Positions 9,556 to 17,795 of a DNA stretch of 64,000 bases are shown one piece after another. Position 1 is the stretch's first letter. Each line of letters starts with the position of its first letter. The notes beneath the pieces are model-generated. The model did no database searches. It saw only the letters and a list, made by a program, of their open reading frames with translations, and was not told where the DNA came from. This stretch comes from Streptomyces sp. RKAG293 (lineage in GTDB: Bacteria; Actinomycetota; Actinomycetes; Streptomycetales; Streptomycetaceae): NCBI RefSeq assembly GCF_023701745.1, contig NZ_JAJOZB010000001.1, forward strand, positions 3,416,501-3,480,500, given 5' to 3'. The translations under genes and the position numbers were made by a program.

Positions 9556-10173
9556 TCAGACAGCCCCGGTGCCGCCACCACCCGGAACGCCGGAGGCGGT
9601 GAGCATGACCCCGTCCAGCAGGCCGTACGCGGTGGCCTCCTCGGCCGAGAACCAGCGGTCGCGGTCGGAGTCCTTGGTGATCTGCTCGACGCTCTGGCCG
9701 CTGTGCTGCGCGATGAGCTCGGCCATCCGCCGCTTGGTGTGCAGCAGCTGCTCGGCCTGGATCTTGATGTCGGTGGCGGAGCCACCCAGACCGGCGGAGG
9801 GCTGGTGCATCAGGATCCGGGTGTTCGGCAGCGCGAAGCGCTTGCCGGGCGTGCCCGCGGTGAGCAGGAACTGACCCATCGAGGCGGCGAGGCCCATGGC
9901 GATCGTCACGACGTCGTTCTTGATGAACTGCATCGTGTCGTAGATCGCCATGCCGGCCGTCACGGAGCCGCCGGGCGAGTTGATGTAGAGGTAGATGTCC
10001 TTGTCCGGGTCAGCGGCGAGAAGGAGCAGCTGCGCGGTGATCTTGTTGGCGATATCGTCGTCGACCGCCTGGCCGAGGAAGATGATCCGCTCGTTGAGCA
10101 GTCGGTTGTAGACCTGGTCGCCGAGTCCACCGATGGTCGGCTCGCCGGCGGCGGAAGGCATCGGAGTCGTCAC
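9556..10173 (-). CDS. clpP1: ATP-dependent Clp protease proteolytic subunit ClpP1
   Basis: Partner of ClpP2 in the Clp proteolytic chamber. It has 205 residues starting at GTG 10173 with AGGTGG upstream. The triad is Ser98 (GLAASMGQ), His123 (LMHQPS) and Asp172 (SDRDRW). The C-terminal tail is glycine-rich ([11 protein letters not shown]). The 250-base region upstream carries a candidate promoter and a candidate ClgR operator. This supports regulation by the actinobacterial activator ClgR, known to control clpP1P2 in Streptomyces. Confidence 0.96.
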   Translation of the reverse strand: MTTPMPSAAGEPTIGGLGDQVYNRLLNERIIFLGQAVDDDIANKITAQLLLLAADPDKDIYLYINSPGGSVTAGMAIYDTMQFIKNDVVTIAMGLAASMGQFLLTAGTPGKRFALPNTRILMHQPSAGLGGSATDIKIQAEQLLHTKRRMAELIAQHSGQSVEQITKDSDRDRWFSAEEATAYGLLDGVMLTASGVPGGGGTGAV

Positions 10174-10294
10174 GTATCCACCTGCTCGTTGTCGGACGGC
10201 CCGGGGCCGTCTCAGCGTCTTCGTCTTCGCGTCTTCGCGTCTTCGGGTGTTCTCGGGCGGCTTCGGGGGTCAGTCCCCCAGCATCCCTACTTGG

Positions 10295-10322
10295 ACCCTA
10301 ACGCGCAGGTGGGGCCCAGCAA
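10295..10322 (-). promoter_or_regulatory. Candidate clpP1 promoter
   Basis: Read on the minus strand, TTGCTG (10317-10322) and TAGGGT (10295-10300) are separated by 16 bases, a fair fit to a vegetative promoter. It sits just downstream of the candidate ClgR site. Inferred from pattern only. Confidence 0.4.
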
Positions 10323-10338
10323 TCCCCTACGCGAAACT

Positions 10339-10352
10339 GTTCGCTGTGAGCG
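10339..10352. promoter_or_regulatory. Candidate ClgR operator
   Basis: The sequence GTTCGC-TGTGA-GCG fits the published Streptomyces ClgR pattern GTTCGC-N5-GCG as I recall it. It is about 165 bases upstream of clpP1 and just upstream of the candidate promoter, the expected place for an activator site. Confidence 0.65.
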
Positions 10353-10377
10353 CAGGCTCGACGCCCGGGTAAGCAAA

Positions 10378-10411
10378 ACGGGCCCGAACGCGGCTTCGCG
10401 TCCGGGCCCGT
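10378..10411 (-). terminator. Terminator of tig
   Basis: A 15-bp stem (10378-10392 with 10397-10411) has one mismatch and a GCTT loop, beginning 13 bases after the tig stop. It separates tig from the clpP1 promoter region. Confidence 0.85.
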
Positions 10412-10423
10412 CGTGCGAACAGG

Positions 10424-11833
10424 TCAGGCCTTGTCGGAGGTCGCCTCGACGGCGTCCTCGGCATCGGTGGCGGTCTCCTCGTCGGAGCCGGCCTCCACCG
10501 TCACAGCACCCTCGTCCTCGACCTCGTCGTCCAGGTCGACCGTCTCACCGTTGGTGTCGGTGACCTTGGCGGCCTCGACGACCACCGCGAGCGCCTTGCC
10601 GCGGGCGACCTCGCCGACGAGCATCGGCACCTGGCCGCCTTCGACGACGGCCTGGGCGAACTGGTCCGGGCTCATGCCCGAGGAGGCGGCGCGGCGCATG
10701 AGGTGCTCGGTGAGCTCCTCCTGGTTGACCGACAGCTGCTCCTTGGAGACCAGCTCATCCAGGATGAACTGGGTCTTGATGCCCTTGGTGGCCTGCGCGC
10801 CGAGCTCCGCGTCGTGCTCCTCGGCGGTCTTGCCCTCGCGCTCCAGGTAGCCGTCCCAGTCCAGGCCCATGGCCGGGAACTGGTGGTGCTCCAGGTTGTG
10901 CTTGCGGGTCTGGATCTCGTCCGCCAGCAGCTTCTCCGGCATCGGGACCTCGACCAGCTCCAGGAGGGCGTCGAGCACCTTCTCCTGGGCCTGGGTGGCC
11001 TGGTCGTAACGCTTCATGTTCTCGAGGCGCTTGACGCTGTCCGCGCGCAGCTCCTCGAGGGTGTCGAACTCGCTCGCCAGCTGGGCGAAGTCGTCGTCCA
11101 GCTCGGGCAGCTCACGGGCCTGGACGGACGTCACGTCCACCTTGACCGACGAGGTCTTGCCGGCGGCGGAGCCGCCCTTGAGCTCGGAGTCGAAGGTGGC
11201 GGTGCCGCCGGCCTCGAGACCGATGACGGCCTCGTCGATGCCCTCGAGCAGCTGGCCGGAGCCGATGGTGTAGCTGATGCCCTTGGCGACGCCGTCCTCG
11301 AGGACCTCGCCGTCCACGGACGCTTCGAGGTCCAGGACCACGACATCGCCCTCGGCGGCGGCGCGCTCGACCGGGGAGGTCGAGGCGAAGCGCTCGCGGA
11401 GCTGCTCCAGCGACTTGTCGATGTCCTCGTCCGACACCTCAAGGGCGTCGACGGTGACCTCGATGCCGGAGTAGTCCGGGATCTCGATCGCCGGACGGAT
11501 GTCGACCTCTGCGGTGAACTTGAGGTCCTGGCCGTCGTTGAACTCGGTGATGTCGACGTCGGGCTGGCCGAGAACGTTCAGCTCACCCTCGCTGACAGCC
11601 TCCGTGTAGAACTTCGGGAGTGCGTCGTTGATGGCCTCTTCGAGGACCGAGCCGCGACCGAACCGCTGGTCGATGACGCGCGCGGGGATCTTGCCCTTAC
11701 GGAAGCCCGGCACCGTGACCTGCTGGTTGATCTTCTTGTAGGCCGCGTCGAGGCTGGGCTTGAGCTCCTCGAAGGGCACCTCGACAGTGAGTCGAACCCG
11801 GGTCGGGTTCAGAGTCTCGACGGCGCTCTTCAC
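10424..11833 (-). CDS. tig: Trigger factor (ribosome-associated chaperone and peptidyl-prolyl isomerase)
   Basis: Binds ribosomal protein L23 at the exit tunnel and protects nascent chains. It has 469 residues. The N-terminal ribosome-binding domain carries the signature GFRKGKIP near residues 43-50. The FKBP-type isomerase domain follows (about 150-250), then the helical arms. The C-terminus is an acidic Glu/Asp/Ala-rich tail typical of actinobacterial trigger factors. The GTG at 11833 has AAGGAGA upstream. It lies upstream of clpP1 on the same strand, with a terminator between. Confidence 0.96.
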   Translation of the reverse strand: MKSAVETLNPTRVRLTVEVPFEELKPSLDAAYKKINQQVTVPGFRKGKIPARVIDQRFGRGSVLEEAINDALPKFYTEAVSEGELNVLGQPDVDITEFNDGQDLKFTAEVDIRPAIEIPDYSGIEVTVDALEVSDEDIDKSLEQLRERFASTSPVERAAAEGDVVVLDLEASVDGEVLEDGVAKGISYTIGSGQLLEGIDEAVIGLEAGGTATFDSELKGGSAAGKTSSVKVDVTSVQARELPELDDDFAQLASEFDTLEELRADSVKRLENMKRYDQATQAQEKVLDALLELVEVPMPEKLLADEIQTRKHNLEHHQFPAMGLDWDGYLEREGKTAEEHDAELGAQATKGIKTQFILDELVSKEQLSVNQEELTEHLMRRAASSGMSPDQFAQAVVEGGQVPMLVGEVARGKALAVVVEAAKVTDTNGETVDLDDEVEDEGAVTVEAGSDEETATDAEDAVEATSDKA

Positions 11834-12026
11834 GGTTGGGTCTCCTTGGGGCTGACATCAGGGGCTTTAGAGAATCGCGCCAACACCCGGTTCCCACCAT
11901 GTGAGCGGAACCGGCGGCCGACGAGACGTACTACTCGGGGACTGCGCCCCTACGTCGCCCCGTATACAGGCGCCATTGCATAGTACCGGTACGACGGGCA
12001 CGCCCGTCCCGCTCGGCAAAGTCATC

Positions 12027-12103
12027 TGGTCGGGGTGGCCGGATTCGAACCGACGGCCTTCCGCTCCCAAAGCGGACGCGCTACCAAGCTGCGCCACACC
12101 CCG
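12027..12103 (-). tRNA. tRNA-Pro (anticodon UGG)
   Basis: A cloverleaf reads on the minus strand from 12103. The acceptor arm is CGGGGTG pairing with CACCCCG, the D-arm is GCGCAGCTTGGTAGCGC, the anticodon arm is TCCGC-TTTGGGA-GCGGA, and the T-arm carries GGTTCGAATCC. The anticodon is TGG. The CCA end is encoded (12027-12029). Confidence 0.97.
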
Positions 12104-12262
12104 CTGGTGCGAGACGTAGAGTACATGCCCTGGTACACGCGGGCGGCCAATATTCCGTCGCGACTTCAACTGAATCCCGGCCGGGTCACACACCCGGATT
12201 TACCGGTGTGCGGCGGGGGTGTGCGAGCCGCTACGATGCGGTGTGCCAGAATCTGTGGCGCT

Positions 12263-12333
12263 GCGGGCGTAGCTCAATGGTAGAGCCCTAGTCTTCCAAA
12301 CTAGCTACGCGGGTTCGATTCCCGTCGCCCGCT
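12263..12333 (+). tRNA. tRNA-Gly (anticodon UCC)
   Basis: The acceptor stem GCGGGCG (12263-12269) pairs with CGCCCGC (12326-12332), with discriminator T. The anticodon arm is CTAGT-CTTCCAA-ACTAG, giving anticodon TCC, and the T-arm is CGGGTTCGATTCCCG. CCA is not encoded. It diverges from tRNA-Pro. Confidence 0.97.
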
Positions 12334-12423
12334 CTGTACGGCTCCGGCCCGTGCCCGAGGACTTCCGTCCCGGTCACGGGCCGGCCGCGTTCCAGGGTGC
12401 CGGTGCGTTCTAGGGTGCCGGGC

Positions 12424-12795
12424 ATGGAGATCTGGATCAATCCCGCCTGTTCGAAGTGCCGCTCCGCGCTGAGCACCCTGGACGCCGAGGGCGCGGAGTA
12501 CACCGTCCGCCGCTATCTGGAGGACCCGCCGGACGCGGTCGAGCTGCGGGCGGTGCTGGGGCGGCTGGGGCTGGAGCCGTGGGACATCGCACGGACCCAG
12601 GAGCCGGCCGCCGCCGGGCTGGGCCTGAAGGAGTGGGGCCGCGCCCCCGAGGACCGCGACCGCTGGATCGACGCCCTCGCCGCCCACCCCTCCCTCATCC
12701 AGCGCCCGATCATCACCTCCGACGACGGCACGGCCCAGGTGGCCCGCACTGAGGACGCGGTACGCGACGCACTGGGGCGCGGCGGGGCGGGCTGA
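12424..12795 (+). CDS. ArsC/Spx-family thioredoxin-fold protein
   Basis: A 123-residue protein with the ArsC glutaredoxin-like fold. It has N-terminal strand IWINPACSKC (Cys9 and Cys12), a long helix, and the ArsC-type cis-Pro segment LIQRPIIT near residues 97-104. Family members reduce arsenate or act as small redox proteins. No other arsenic gene is near, so I would not call it an arsenate reductase by function. The ATG at 12424 begins exactly at the thioredoxin-fold strand; the upstream in-frame start reads low-quality sequence. It follows tRNA-Gly by 90 bases. Confidence 0.88.
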   Translation: MEIWINPACSKCRSALSTLDAEGAEYTVRRYLEDPPDAVELRAVLGRLGLEPWDIARTQEPAAAGLGLKEWGRAPEDRDRWIDALAAHPSLIQRPIITSDDGTAQVARTEDAVRDALGRGGAG

Positions 12796-12861
12796 GGCCC
12801 GGCGGTGTCGGTGGCGCGGGCTATGGTCCGGTGATCAACACGTAGAACTTGGGAGGGGTAC

Positions 12862-14490
12862 GTGTTCCACTCACGACACCGCAGAAACCTGGCCCGCTGG
12901 GGGGCCGCCGTGGCGGCCGTCACGTGCGCGCTGGGCATGGCGACCACCGGCACCGCACAGGCCGACGCGTATCCGTACGCGCTGAGCGACCTGCAGACGC
13001 ATCCGGGGAACGCCTGCGCCAGCGGGACCCCGCTGCCCTGGATAGGCAACACCCGGGTCGCGCTGAGCGCCCGGGTGGACGGCACCAGCCCGGCCGAGCC
13101 GCGGCCGTCGGTCCACTTCAAGGTCTGGAAGGGCGACGAGAACGCCCCCGTCGCGGAGGCGGTGCTCACCAGCCTCGCGGGCGGCCAGGCGTCGACGTTC
13201 TCGGTGCCGGACGAGCTGCTCCCGTCCGGGGAGGGGTACGCGTGGTCCGCGCGTCTGGAGAACAGCGCGGGCCCGAGCTCCGCGTGGGCCGCCCCGTGCG
13301 GCTTCTCGGTGGACCGTGACCGGCCCCCCACCCCGACGGTCGCGTTCACCGACGGCTACCCGAACAGCGGGCCGGGTGTGCCGGCCGGCACCGTGCGCAG
13401 CCTCAGGTTCACGGTCCCCGCGGGAAGCGAGGTGGACGGCTTCTGCTTCTCCGTACGAGCCGCCGACGAACCGGACACGAGCCACCCGACCGGTCCGCAC
13501 GGCTGCGGGCCGCAGTGGGCGCCGGTCGGGCCGGACGGGACGGCGACCGCGACGTTCGTCACCCCGGACAGCTCGGGGCCGAGCAGCGTCAAGGTCTTCA
13601 GCGTGGACCGGGCGGGCCAGCGGTCGGACACCGCCCGCGTGGAGTACTGGATCACCACCCCGTTCGTCGAGCCCCCCGGGGACTACTCCGGTGACGGCCA
13701 CCCCGACCTGTTCAGCGTCGGGACCGACGGCAAGCTCTACCTGCACCCCGGCCGGGCGAACGGCACGTTCGGCGCGCCCGTGCTCTCGGACGGCGGGGAC
13801 TGGCGGGGCACGCTGATCGCCCGCGCCGGCTACAACGTGCCGCTGTCCGGCCTCAACCAGGACACCGACCCGCGCAACGACCTCCTGGTGCGCCGCGGTT
13901 CGCAGCTGTTCGTCTACCCGGGCAACGGCAAGGGCGGATTCGGGACCCCGGTTCCGGCCCTGTCGGGCGTGGACACCCATGACTGGTCGGCGGCGACGCA
14001 GCTGGTCGTGAGCCCGAACCCGCAGTTCTCCGGCTTCCTCCTGGCGAAGGAGGGCGACCGCCTGGTCTATGCCCCGCTGGGACGCGACGCGGTGGTGGGC
14101 AGGGTGATCACCCTGGTGCAGAGCGGCTGGGCCGACAAGACCGTCGCGATCTCCGACCAGCTCGTGGACGGCGACCTGCCGAAGGTGTGGGTGCGCGACG
14201 GCGTGGCCGGCACCCTCTCCCAGTACCCGATCCTGCGGGACTGGAGCTCGGACCAGCTGGATCCCGGGAGCCTCGGCGACCCCACCGTCATCGCGGCTTC
14301 GGGCTGGAAGACGGCGCAGCACCCGCTCTTCCTCGCTCCGTTCGACCTGAACGGTGACGGCCGCAACGACCTGCTCGCCACCACCCGGACGCAGGGCCTG
14401 CAACTCTTCGTCCCGGCGGCGGACGGGACGCTGGGCGCCCCGGCCACCTTGGCCCGCAGCGGCTGGCCCACCGGCCACAACCTGTTCTAG
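12862..14490 (+). CDS. Secreted FG-GAP/VCBS-repeat protein
   Basis: A 542-residue exported protein. The signal peptide runs to about residue 33 with cleavage after AQA. Fibronectin-like segments follow in the first half. The second half holds beta-propeller-type repeats with calcium-loop patterns such as DYSGDGHPDLFSVG near residue 274 and DLNGDGRNDLLAT near residue 497. The GTG at 12862 has GGGAGGGG six bases upstream. Such proteins are extracellular or wall-associated and often bind carbohydrate or calcium. No catalytic domain is recognisable. A terminator follows at 14522. Confidence 0.88.
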   Translation: MFHSRHRRNLARWGAAVAAVTCALGMATTGTAQADAYPYALSDLQTHPGNACASGTPLPWIGNTRVALSARVDGTSPAEPRPSVHFKVWKGDENAPVAEAVLTSLAGGQASTFSVPDELLPSGEGYAWSARLENSAGPSSAWAAPCGFSVDRDRPPTPTVAFTDGYPNSGPGVPAGTVRSLRFTVPAGSEVDGFCFSVRAADEPDTSHPTGPHGCGPQWAPVGPDGTATATFVTPDSSGPSSVKVFSVDRAGQRSDTARVEYWITTPFVEPPGDYSGDGHPDLFSVGTDGKLYLHPGRANGTFGAPVLSDGGDWRGTLIARAGYNVPLSGLNQDTDPRNDLLVRRGSQLFVYPGNGKGGFGTPVPALSGVDTHDWSAATQLVVSPNPQFSGFLLAKEGDRLVYAPLGRDAVVGRVITLVQSGWADKTVAISDQLVDGDLPKVWVRDGVAGTLSQYPILRDWSSDQLDPGSLGDPTVIAASGWKTAQHPLFLAPFDLNGDGRNDLLATTRTQGLQLFVPAADGTLGAPATLARSGWPTGHNLF

Positions 14491-14521
14491 GACGGGTCCG
14501 ACGGCCCACCCGTACGAGATC

Positions 14522-14557
14522 ACCGCGGCCCCCTGCCACCCGGCAGGGGGCCGCGGT
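14522..14557. terminator. Bidirectional terminator
   Basis: A perfect 16-bp stem (14522-14537 with 14542-14557) has an ACCC loop between convergent genes. Its last base is the final base of the AsnC/Lrp stop codon. Confidence 0.88.
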
Positions 14558-15009
14558 CAGTCGACCGGGACGCCCTGGGGGGCTTTGATACGTTTCATAA
14601 TCATTTGGGAGTTGACGTCGCTGACGCCCGGGAGGGAGATCAGCTTCTCGGTCCAGAAGCGCTCGTAGGCCTCGCTGTCGGCGACGGCGATGCGGAGGAG
14701 GCAGCCGGGGGCGCCGTAGAGGCGGTAGGCCTCGACCACGTCAGGGGTGGACTGGAGCTGGGCCTCGAAGGCGGCGACGGAGTCGCGGTCGCGGCGGACC
14801 TCGACGGAGGCGAAGACCTCGAAGCCGCGGCCGACGGCGGCCGGCTCGACGACGGCGCGGTAGCTGCGGATCACCCCGTCGTCCTCCAGCTGGCGCACCC
14901 GGCGCAGGCAGGGGGAAGGGGTGAGGCCGACCCGCTGGGCCAGCTCCTGGTTGGTCAGCCGGCCGTCGGCCTGCAGCTCGCGCAAGATTCGTCTGTCGAT
15001 GGCGTCCAT
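14557..15009 (-). CDS. AsnC/Lrp-family transcriptional regulator
   Basis: A 150-residue DNA-binding regulator. The N-terminal winged helix spans residues 1-55 (DRRILRELQADGRLTNQELA...PSPCLRRVRQL) and the C-terminal RAM/AsnC ligand-binding domain follows (VEAYRLYGAPGCLLRIAV). The ATG at 15009 fits the family start; another ATG 30 bases upstream remains possible and no strong RBS precedes either. It diverges from the asparaginase gene across an unusually A+T-rich 130-base spacer with a 13-bp tandem repeat. Regulation of the asparaginase, and of itself, in response to an amino acid is a reasonable inference. Confidence 0.9.
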   Translation of the reverse strand: MDAIDRRILRELQADGRLTNQELAQRVGLTPSPCLRRVRQLEDDGVIRSYRAVVEPAAVGRGFEVFASVEVRRDRDSVAAFEAQLQSTPDVVEAYRLYGAPGCLLRIAVADSEAYERFWTEKLISLPGVSDVNSQMIMKRIKAPQGVPVD

Positions 15010-15092
15010 GGTGACATTTTCTAGCACTGTCGTGAGCATTTCGCGCCGTAATCAGCAATCAAATGTTGTCAATATCCGCATATCCTTGCCGT

Positions 15093-15118
15093 GGACTTAT
15101 CAGACGGACTTATCAGAC
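15093..15118. repeat. 13-bp perfect tandem repeat, possible regulator site
   Basis: GGACTTATCAGAC occurs twice head-to-tail (15093-15105 and 15106-15118), ending 21 bases before the asparaginase start. Repeats spaced 13 bp place copies roughly on one face of the helix. It is a candidate operator for the divergent AsnC/Lrp regulator, or part of the leader. Confidence 0.55.
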
Positions 15119-15139
15119 AACACGCGGAAGCGGGTCACA

Positions 15140-16153
15140 GTGCCGCACATCGTCGTCATCAGCACCGGGGGCACGATAGCCAGCAGGTGGCAGGGAGCCG
15201 GTTACGCGGCGGAGGCCGCGGGCCTCGAGGTGCTGGCCGCGGGGGCGATCCCCGAGGGCGTCGACGTACGGGTCGTGGACCTGTTCACCGTCAACAGCTC
15301 CCGGCTGACCACCGCCCACCAGCTGGAACTGCTGCGTACGGTGCACGAGGTGCTGGCCGACCCGGCCGTCGACGGCGTGGTCGTCACGCACGGCACGGAC
15401 ACCCTGGAGGAGTCCGCCTTCCTGCTGGACCTGCACCACGCGGACCGCAGGCCGGTCGTGCTCACCGGGGCGCAGAAGCCGCTCGACGCGGCCGACGGCG
15501 ACGCGGCGGGCAATCTCTACGACGCACTGCTGACGGCCTCCACCGGCCGGGACATCGGCGCGGTCATCGCCTTCGGCGGGCTGGTGCACGCGGCCCGCGG
15601 CACGGTGAAGAAGCACACCGTCGACGTCCAGGCGTTCGCCGACCCGACGGGGCTGCCGCTGGGCCGGGTGCAGTTCGGCCGGGTCACCTGGGGGCGGCAC
15701 CGCCCCCGGCCGGAGGCGCTGCCGCTGCCCGCCGCGGACGTACGGCCGCCGCGGGTGGACATCGTGATGCACCACAGCGACGCCGATCCGGTGCTGTTCG
15801 ACGCCGCGCTGGCCGCCGGCGCCGAGGGCATCGTGCTGGTCGGCACCGGAGCCGGCAACGCGACCCCGGACTTCGCGGCCGCGGTAGGCCGGGCGGTGGC
15901 GGCCGGTGTCCTCGTCGCGGTCAGCACCCGGGTGGCGGCCGGCGCGGTGGCGCCGATCTACACCGGCGGCGGAGCCGTGGACCTGGTCGAGGCGGGCGCC
16001 GTGCTGGCCGGCTCGCTGCGCGCGGGACAGGCCCGCATCGCGGTGCTCTCCGCCCTGCTGTGCACGCCCGACCGCGCGGACCGCCCCGCCGCGCTGCGCC
16101 GGATCGTGGACTCGACGTCAGAGCTTTATCTGGTTGATGGTGTCGGCAAGTGA
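15140..16153 (+). CDS. L-asparaginase (asparaginase/glutaminase family)
   Basis: Hydrolyses asparagine to aspartate and ammonia. It has 337 residues. The two family threonine signatures are present, STGGTIAS near residues 8-15 and VVTHGTDTLEES near 84-95, together with the catalytic Lys region GAQKPLD. No signal peptide is seen, so it is probably cytoplasmic. The GTG at 15140 has GGAAGCGG upstream. It is divergent from an AsnC/Lrp regulator. The 3' end overlaps the convergent small membrane protein gene by 36 bases. Confidence 0.92.
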   Translation: MPHIVVISTGGTIASRWQGAGYAAEAAGLEVLAAGAIPEGVDVRVVDLFTVNSSRLTTAHQLELLRTVHEVLADPAVDGVVVTHGTDTLEESAFLLDLHHADRRPVVLTGAQKPLDAADGDAAGNLYDALLTASTGRDIGAVIAFGGLVHAARGTVKKHTVDVQAFADPTGLPLGRVQFGRVTWGRHRPRPEALPLPAADVRPPRVDIVMHHSDADPVLFDAALAAGAEGIVLVGTGAGNATPDFAAAVGRAVAAGVLVAVSTRVAAGAVAPIYTGGGAVDLVEAGAVLAGSLRAGQARIAVLSALLCTPDRADRPAALRRIVDSTSELYLVDGVGK

Positions 16154-16312
16154 GGTAAGGAAACGGTTCACCGAGGGCGCCATATTGGTCGACGCGATGA
16201 AGAAGCCGAACAGGGCGGCCACTATCGCGGGGCCGACCTTGATCGACTTCCCCCTGATCATGACCACCAGAATGACGCCCAACAACAGGACTACGGACAG
16301 GGAGATGGCCAC
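16118..16312 (-). CDS. Small two-helix membrane protein
   Basis: A 64-residue protein with two hydrophobic helices (about residues 3-20 and 28-42), a basic turn (RGKSIK) between them, and an amphipathic C-terminus ending in INQIKL. The GTG at 16312 has GAGGAAG nine bases upstream, and the codon bias is that of a real gene. I recall very similar short proteins in many Streptomyces, without assigned function. Its last 36 bases overlap the end of the asparaginase gene on the opposite strand. Confidence 0.8.
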   Translation of the reverse strand: MAISLSVVLLLGVILVVMIRGKSIKVGPAIVAALFGFFIASTNMAPSVNRFLTSLADTINQIKL

Positions 16313-16540
16313 AGCGGATCACTTCCTCTTCGGTACGCCGCAACGGTCCGGGGAGTCGCCGCGCCCCCGCGCCACATCCATCGTGCCACCAAGCAGCGAC
16401 ACTATGGACCCGGGAACCACATCGTTCCACGACAACCCGGCCACAAACAGGCGGCCTCAAGAACAGGGGTGGCGAACTGGCGTGCGGAACACCGGTGTTG
16501 GGGGCGTGGTGACGGTGGTGCCGGAGGGGGCGCCGCGCCG

Positions 16541-17683
16541 TCAGTCACGGCACACGACCAGCAGCGCACGGTCGTCGTTGACGTCCTTGGCGACCGCCTC
16601 GATCAACCGCCAGGCGGCGCCGCGGAATCCCGTGGCGACGAACCGGTCGGCCTCGCCGATCAGCCGGTCGATTCCCTCGGTGATGTCCCGGTCCGCGGCC
16701 TCGACCAGGCCGTCGGTGAACAGCAGCAGAACGTCGCCCGACCGCAACGTGCCCTTGACGCCGTGGAATTCGGCGCCGTCGTAGACCCCCAGCAACGGGC
16801 CCTCCGCCGCCATCTCCTCCCAGCGGCCGGTTCCCGCGCTGAGCTGCACGCCGGGCAGATGGCCGGCTGAGAGCAACTCGTAGTCGCCGCTCTCGAGATC
16901 GAGCACCAGGTGGATGGAGGTCGCGAAACCCTCGTCCCAGTTCTGGCGCAGCAGATAGCCGTTGGCGGCGGTGAGGAACGCGTGCGGCGGCAGCGAGCCG
17001 AGCAGGCCGCCGAAGGCGCCGGACAGCAGCAGGGAACGGGACGCGGCGTCCATGCCCTTGCCGGACACGTCGGTCAGCACCGCTTCGAGCACCCGGCCGC
17101 CCAGCGTGCGGGTGGCGACCACGAAGTCGCCGGAGAAGGACTGACCGCCGGCCGGGCGCAGCGCCATCTCGGCGTGCCACCCCGCCGGGAGCCTGGGCAG
17201 CCGGCTCTGCACCCGGATCCGTTCCCGCAGGTCGAACAGCATGGTGTGGCCGCCCCGCCACGGCACCCCGACCCGGCTGCGGAACTGGGCGATGAGCAGT
17301 CCGGAGAGGGCGACGGCGGAGACCACCAGGACGATGCCGGGGGTCACCCGGGACGGGCCGTCGCGGTACGGGCCGAGGACCGCGGCCTCGACGACCAGCG
17401 CGACCGCGGCGCTCGTGTAGAGCACCAGGAGGCTCGCCGGGCGCAGCAGCAGGCCGCCGGTGAGGATCGGCAGGACGAGGGCGCTGGGCGGGCACCAGAC
17501 GGGGATGCAGACGGTGGTGTAGGCGAGCGCCGGGACCGTGAGCATCAGCACGGTCAGGGCCAGCCAGTCCGAGGCGTCCCCGCGGAAGTAGTCGACGGCG
17601 GACTTGCGCAGGCCGAGGCGGACCCTGTGCAGCGACCGGCGCCACCGGGTGCCAAGACTGTCTCTTGCCGCGTCCTTACCCAT
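16541..17683 (-). CDS. Membrane-anchored PP2C-family (SpoIIE/RsbU-type) protein phosphatase
   Basis: A 380-residue protein. About four transmembrane helices lie in residues 40-135, followed by a PPM phosphatase domain from about 170 to the end. Metal-binding motifs are visible: SGDF, DVSGKGMD, LLFTDGLVE and DVNDDRALLVV. Family members dephosphorylate serine on anti-anti-sigma factors or similar partners. No partner gene (STAS or anti-sigma kinase) is adjacent, so its target is unknown. ATG at 17683. It is divergent from the acetyltransferase gene. Confidence 0.92.
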   Translation of the reverse strand: MGKDAARDSLGTRWRRSLHRVRLGLRKSAVDYFRGDASDWLALTVLMLTVPALAYTTVCIPVWCPPSALVLPILTGGLLLRPASLLVLYTSAAVALVVEAAVLGPYRDGPSRVTPGIVLVVSAVALSGLLIAQFRSRVGVPWRGGHTMLFDLRERIRVQSRLPRLPAGWHAEMALRPAGGQSFSGDFVVATRTLGGRVLEAVLTDVSGKGMDAASRSLLLSGAFGGLLGSLPPHAFLTAANGYLLRQNWDEGFATSIHLVLDLESGDYELLSAGHLPGVQLSAGTGRWEEMAAEGPLLGVYDGAEFHGVKGTLRSGDVLLLFTDGLVEAADRDITEGIDRLIGEADRFVATGFRGAAWRLIEAVAKDVNDDRALLVVCRD

Positions 17684-17795
17684 GTTCCGGCGACCCTACC
17701 CACCCTTTCGGCGGCACGTCGATTCCCTGGACGGTGGGTCGCCGTCTGCGGTAAATGCGCTCGCATCACGGTAAGAGGGCTGGTAGGCAGGGTGT

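Noticed and set aside
12027..12333. tRNA genes as integration sites
   Set aside because: Both tRNAs are intact but no integrase or repeated 3' tRNA end occurs nearby.
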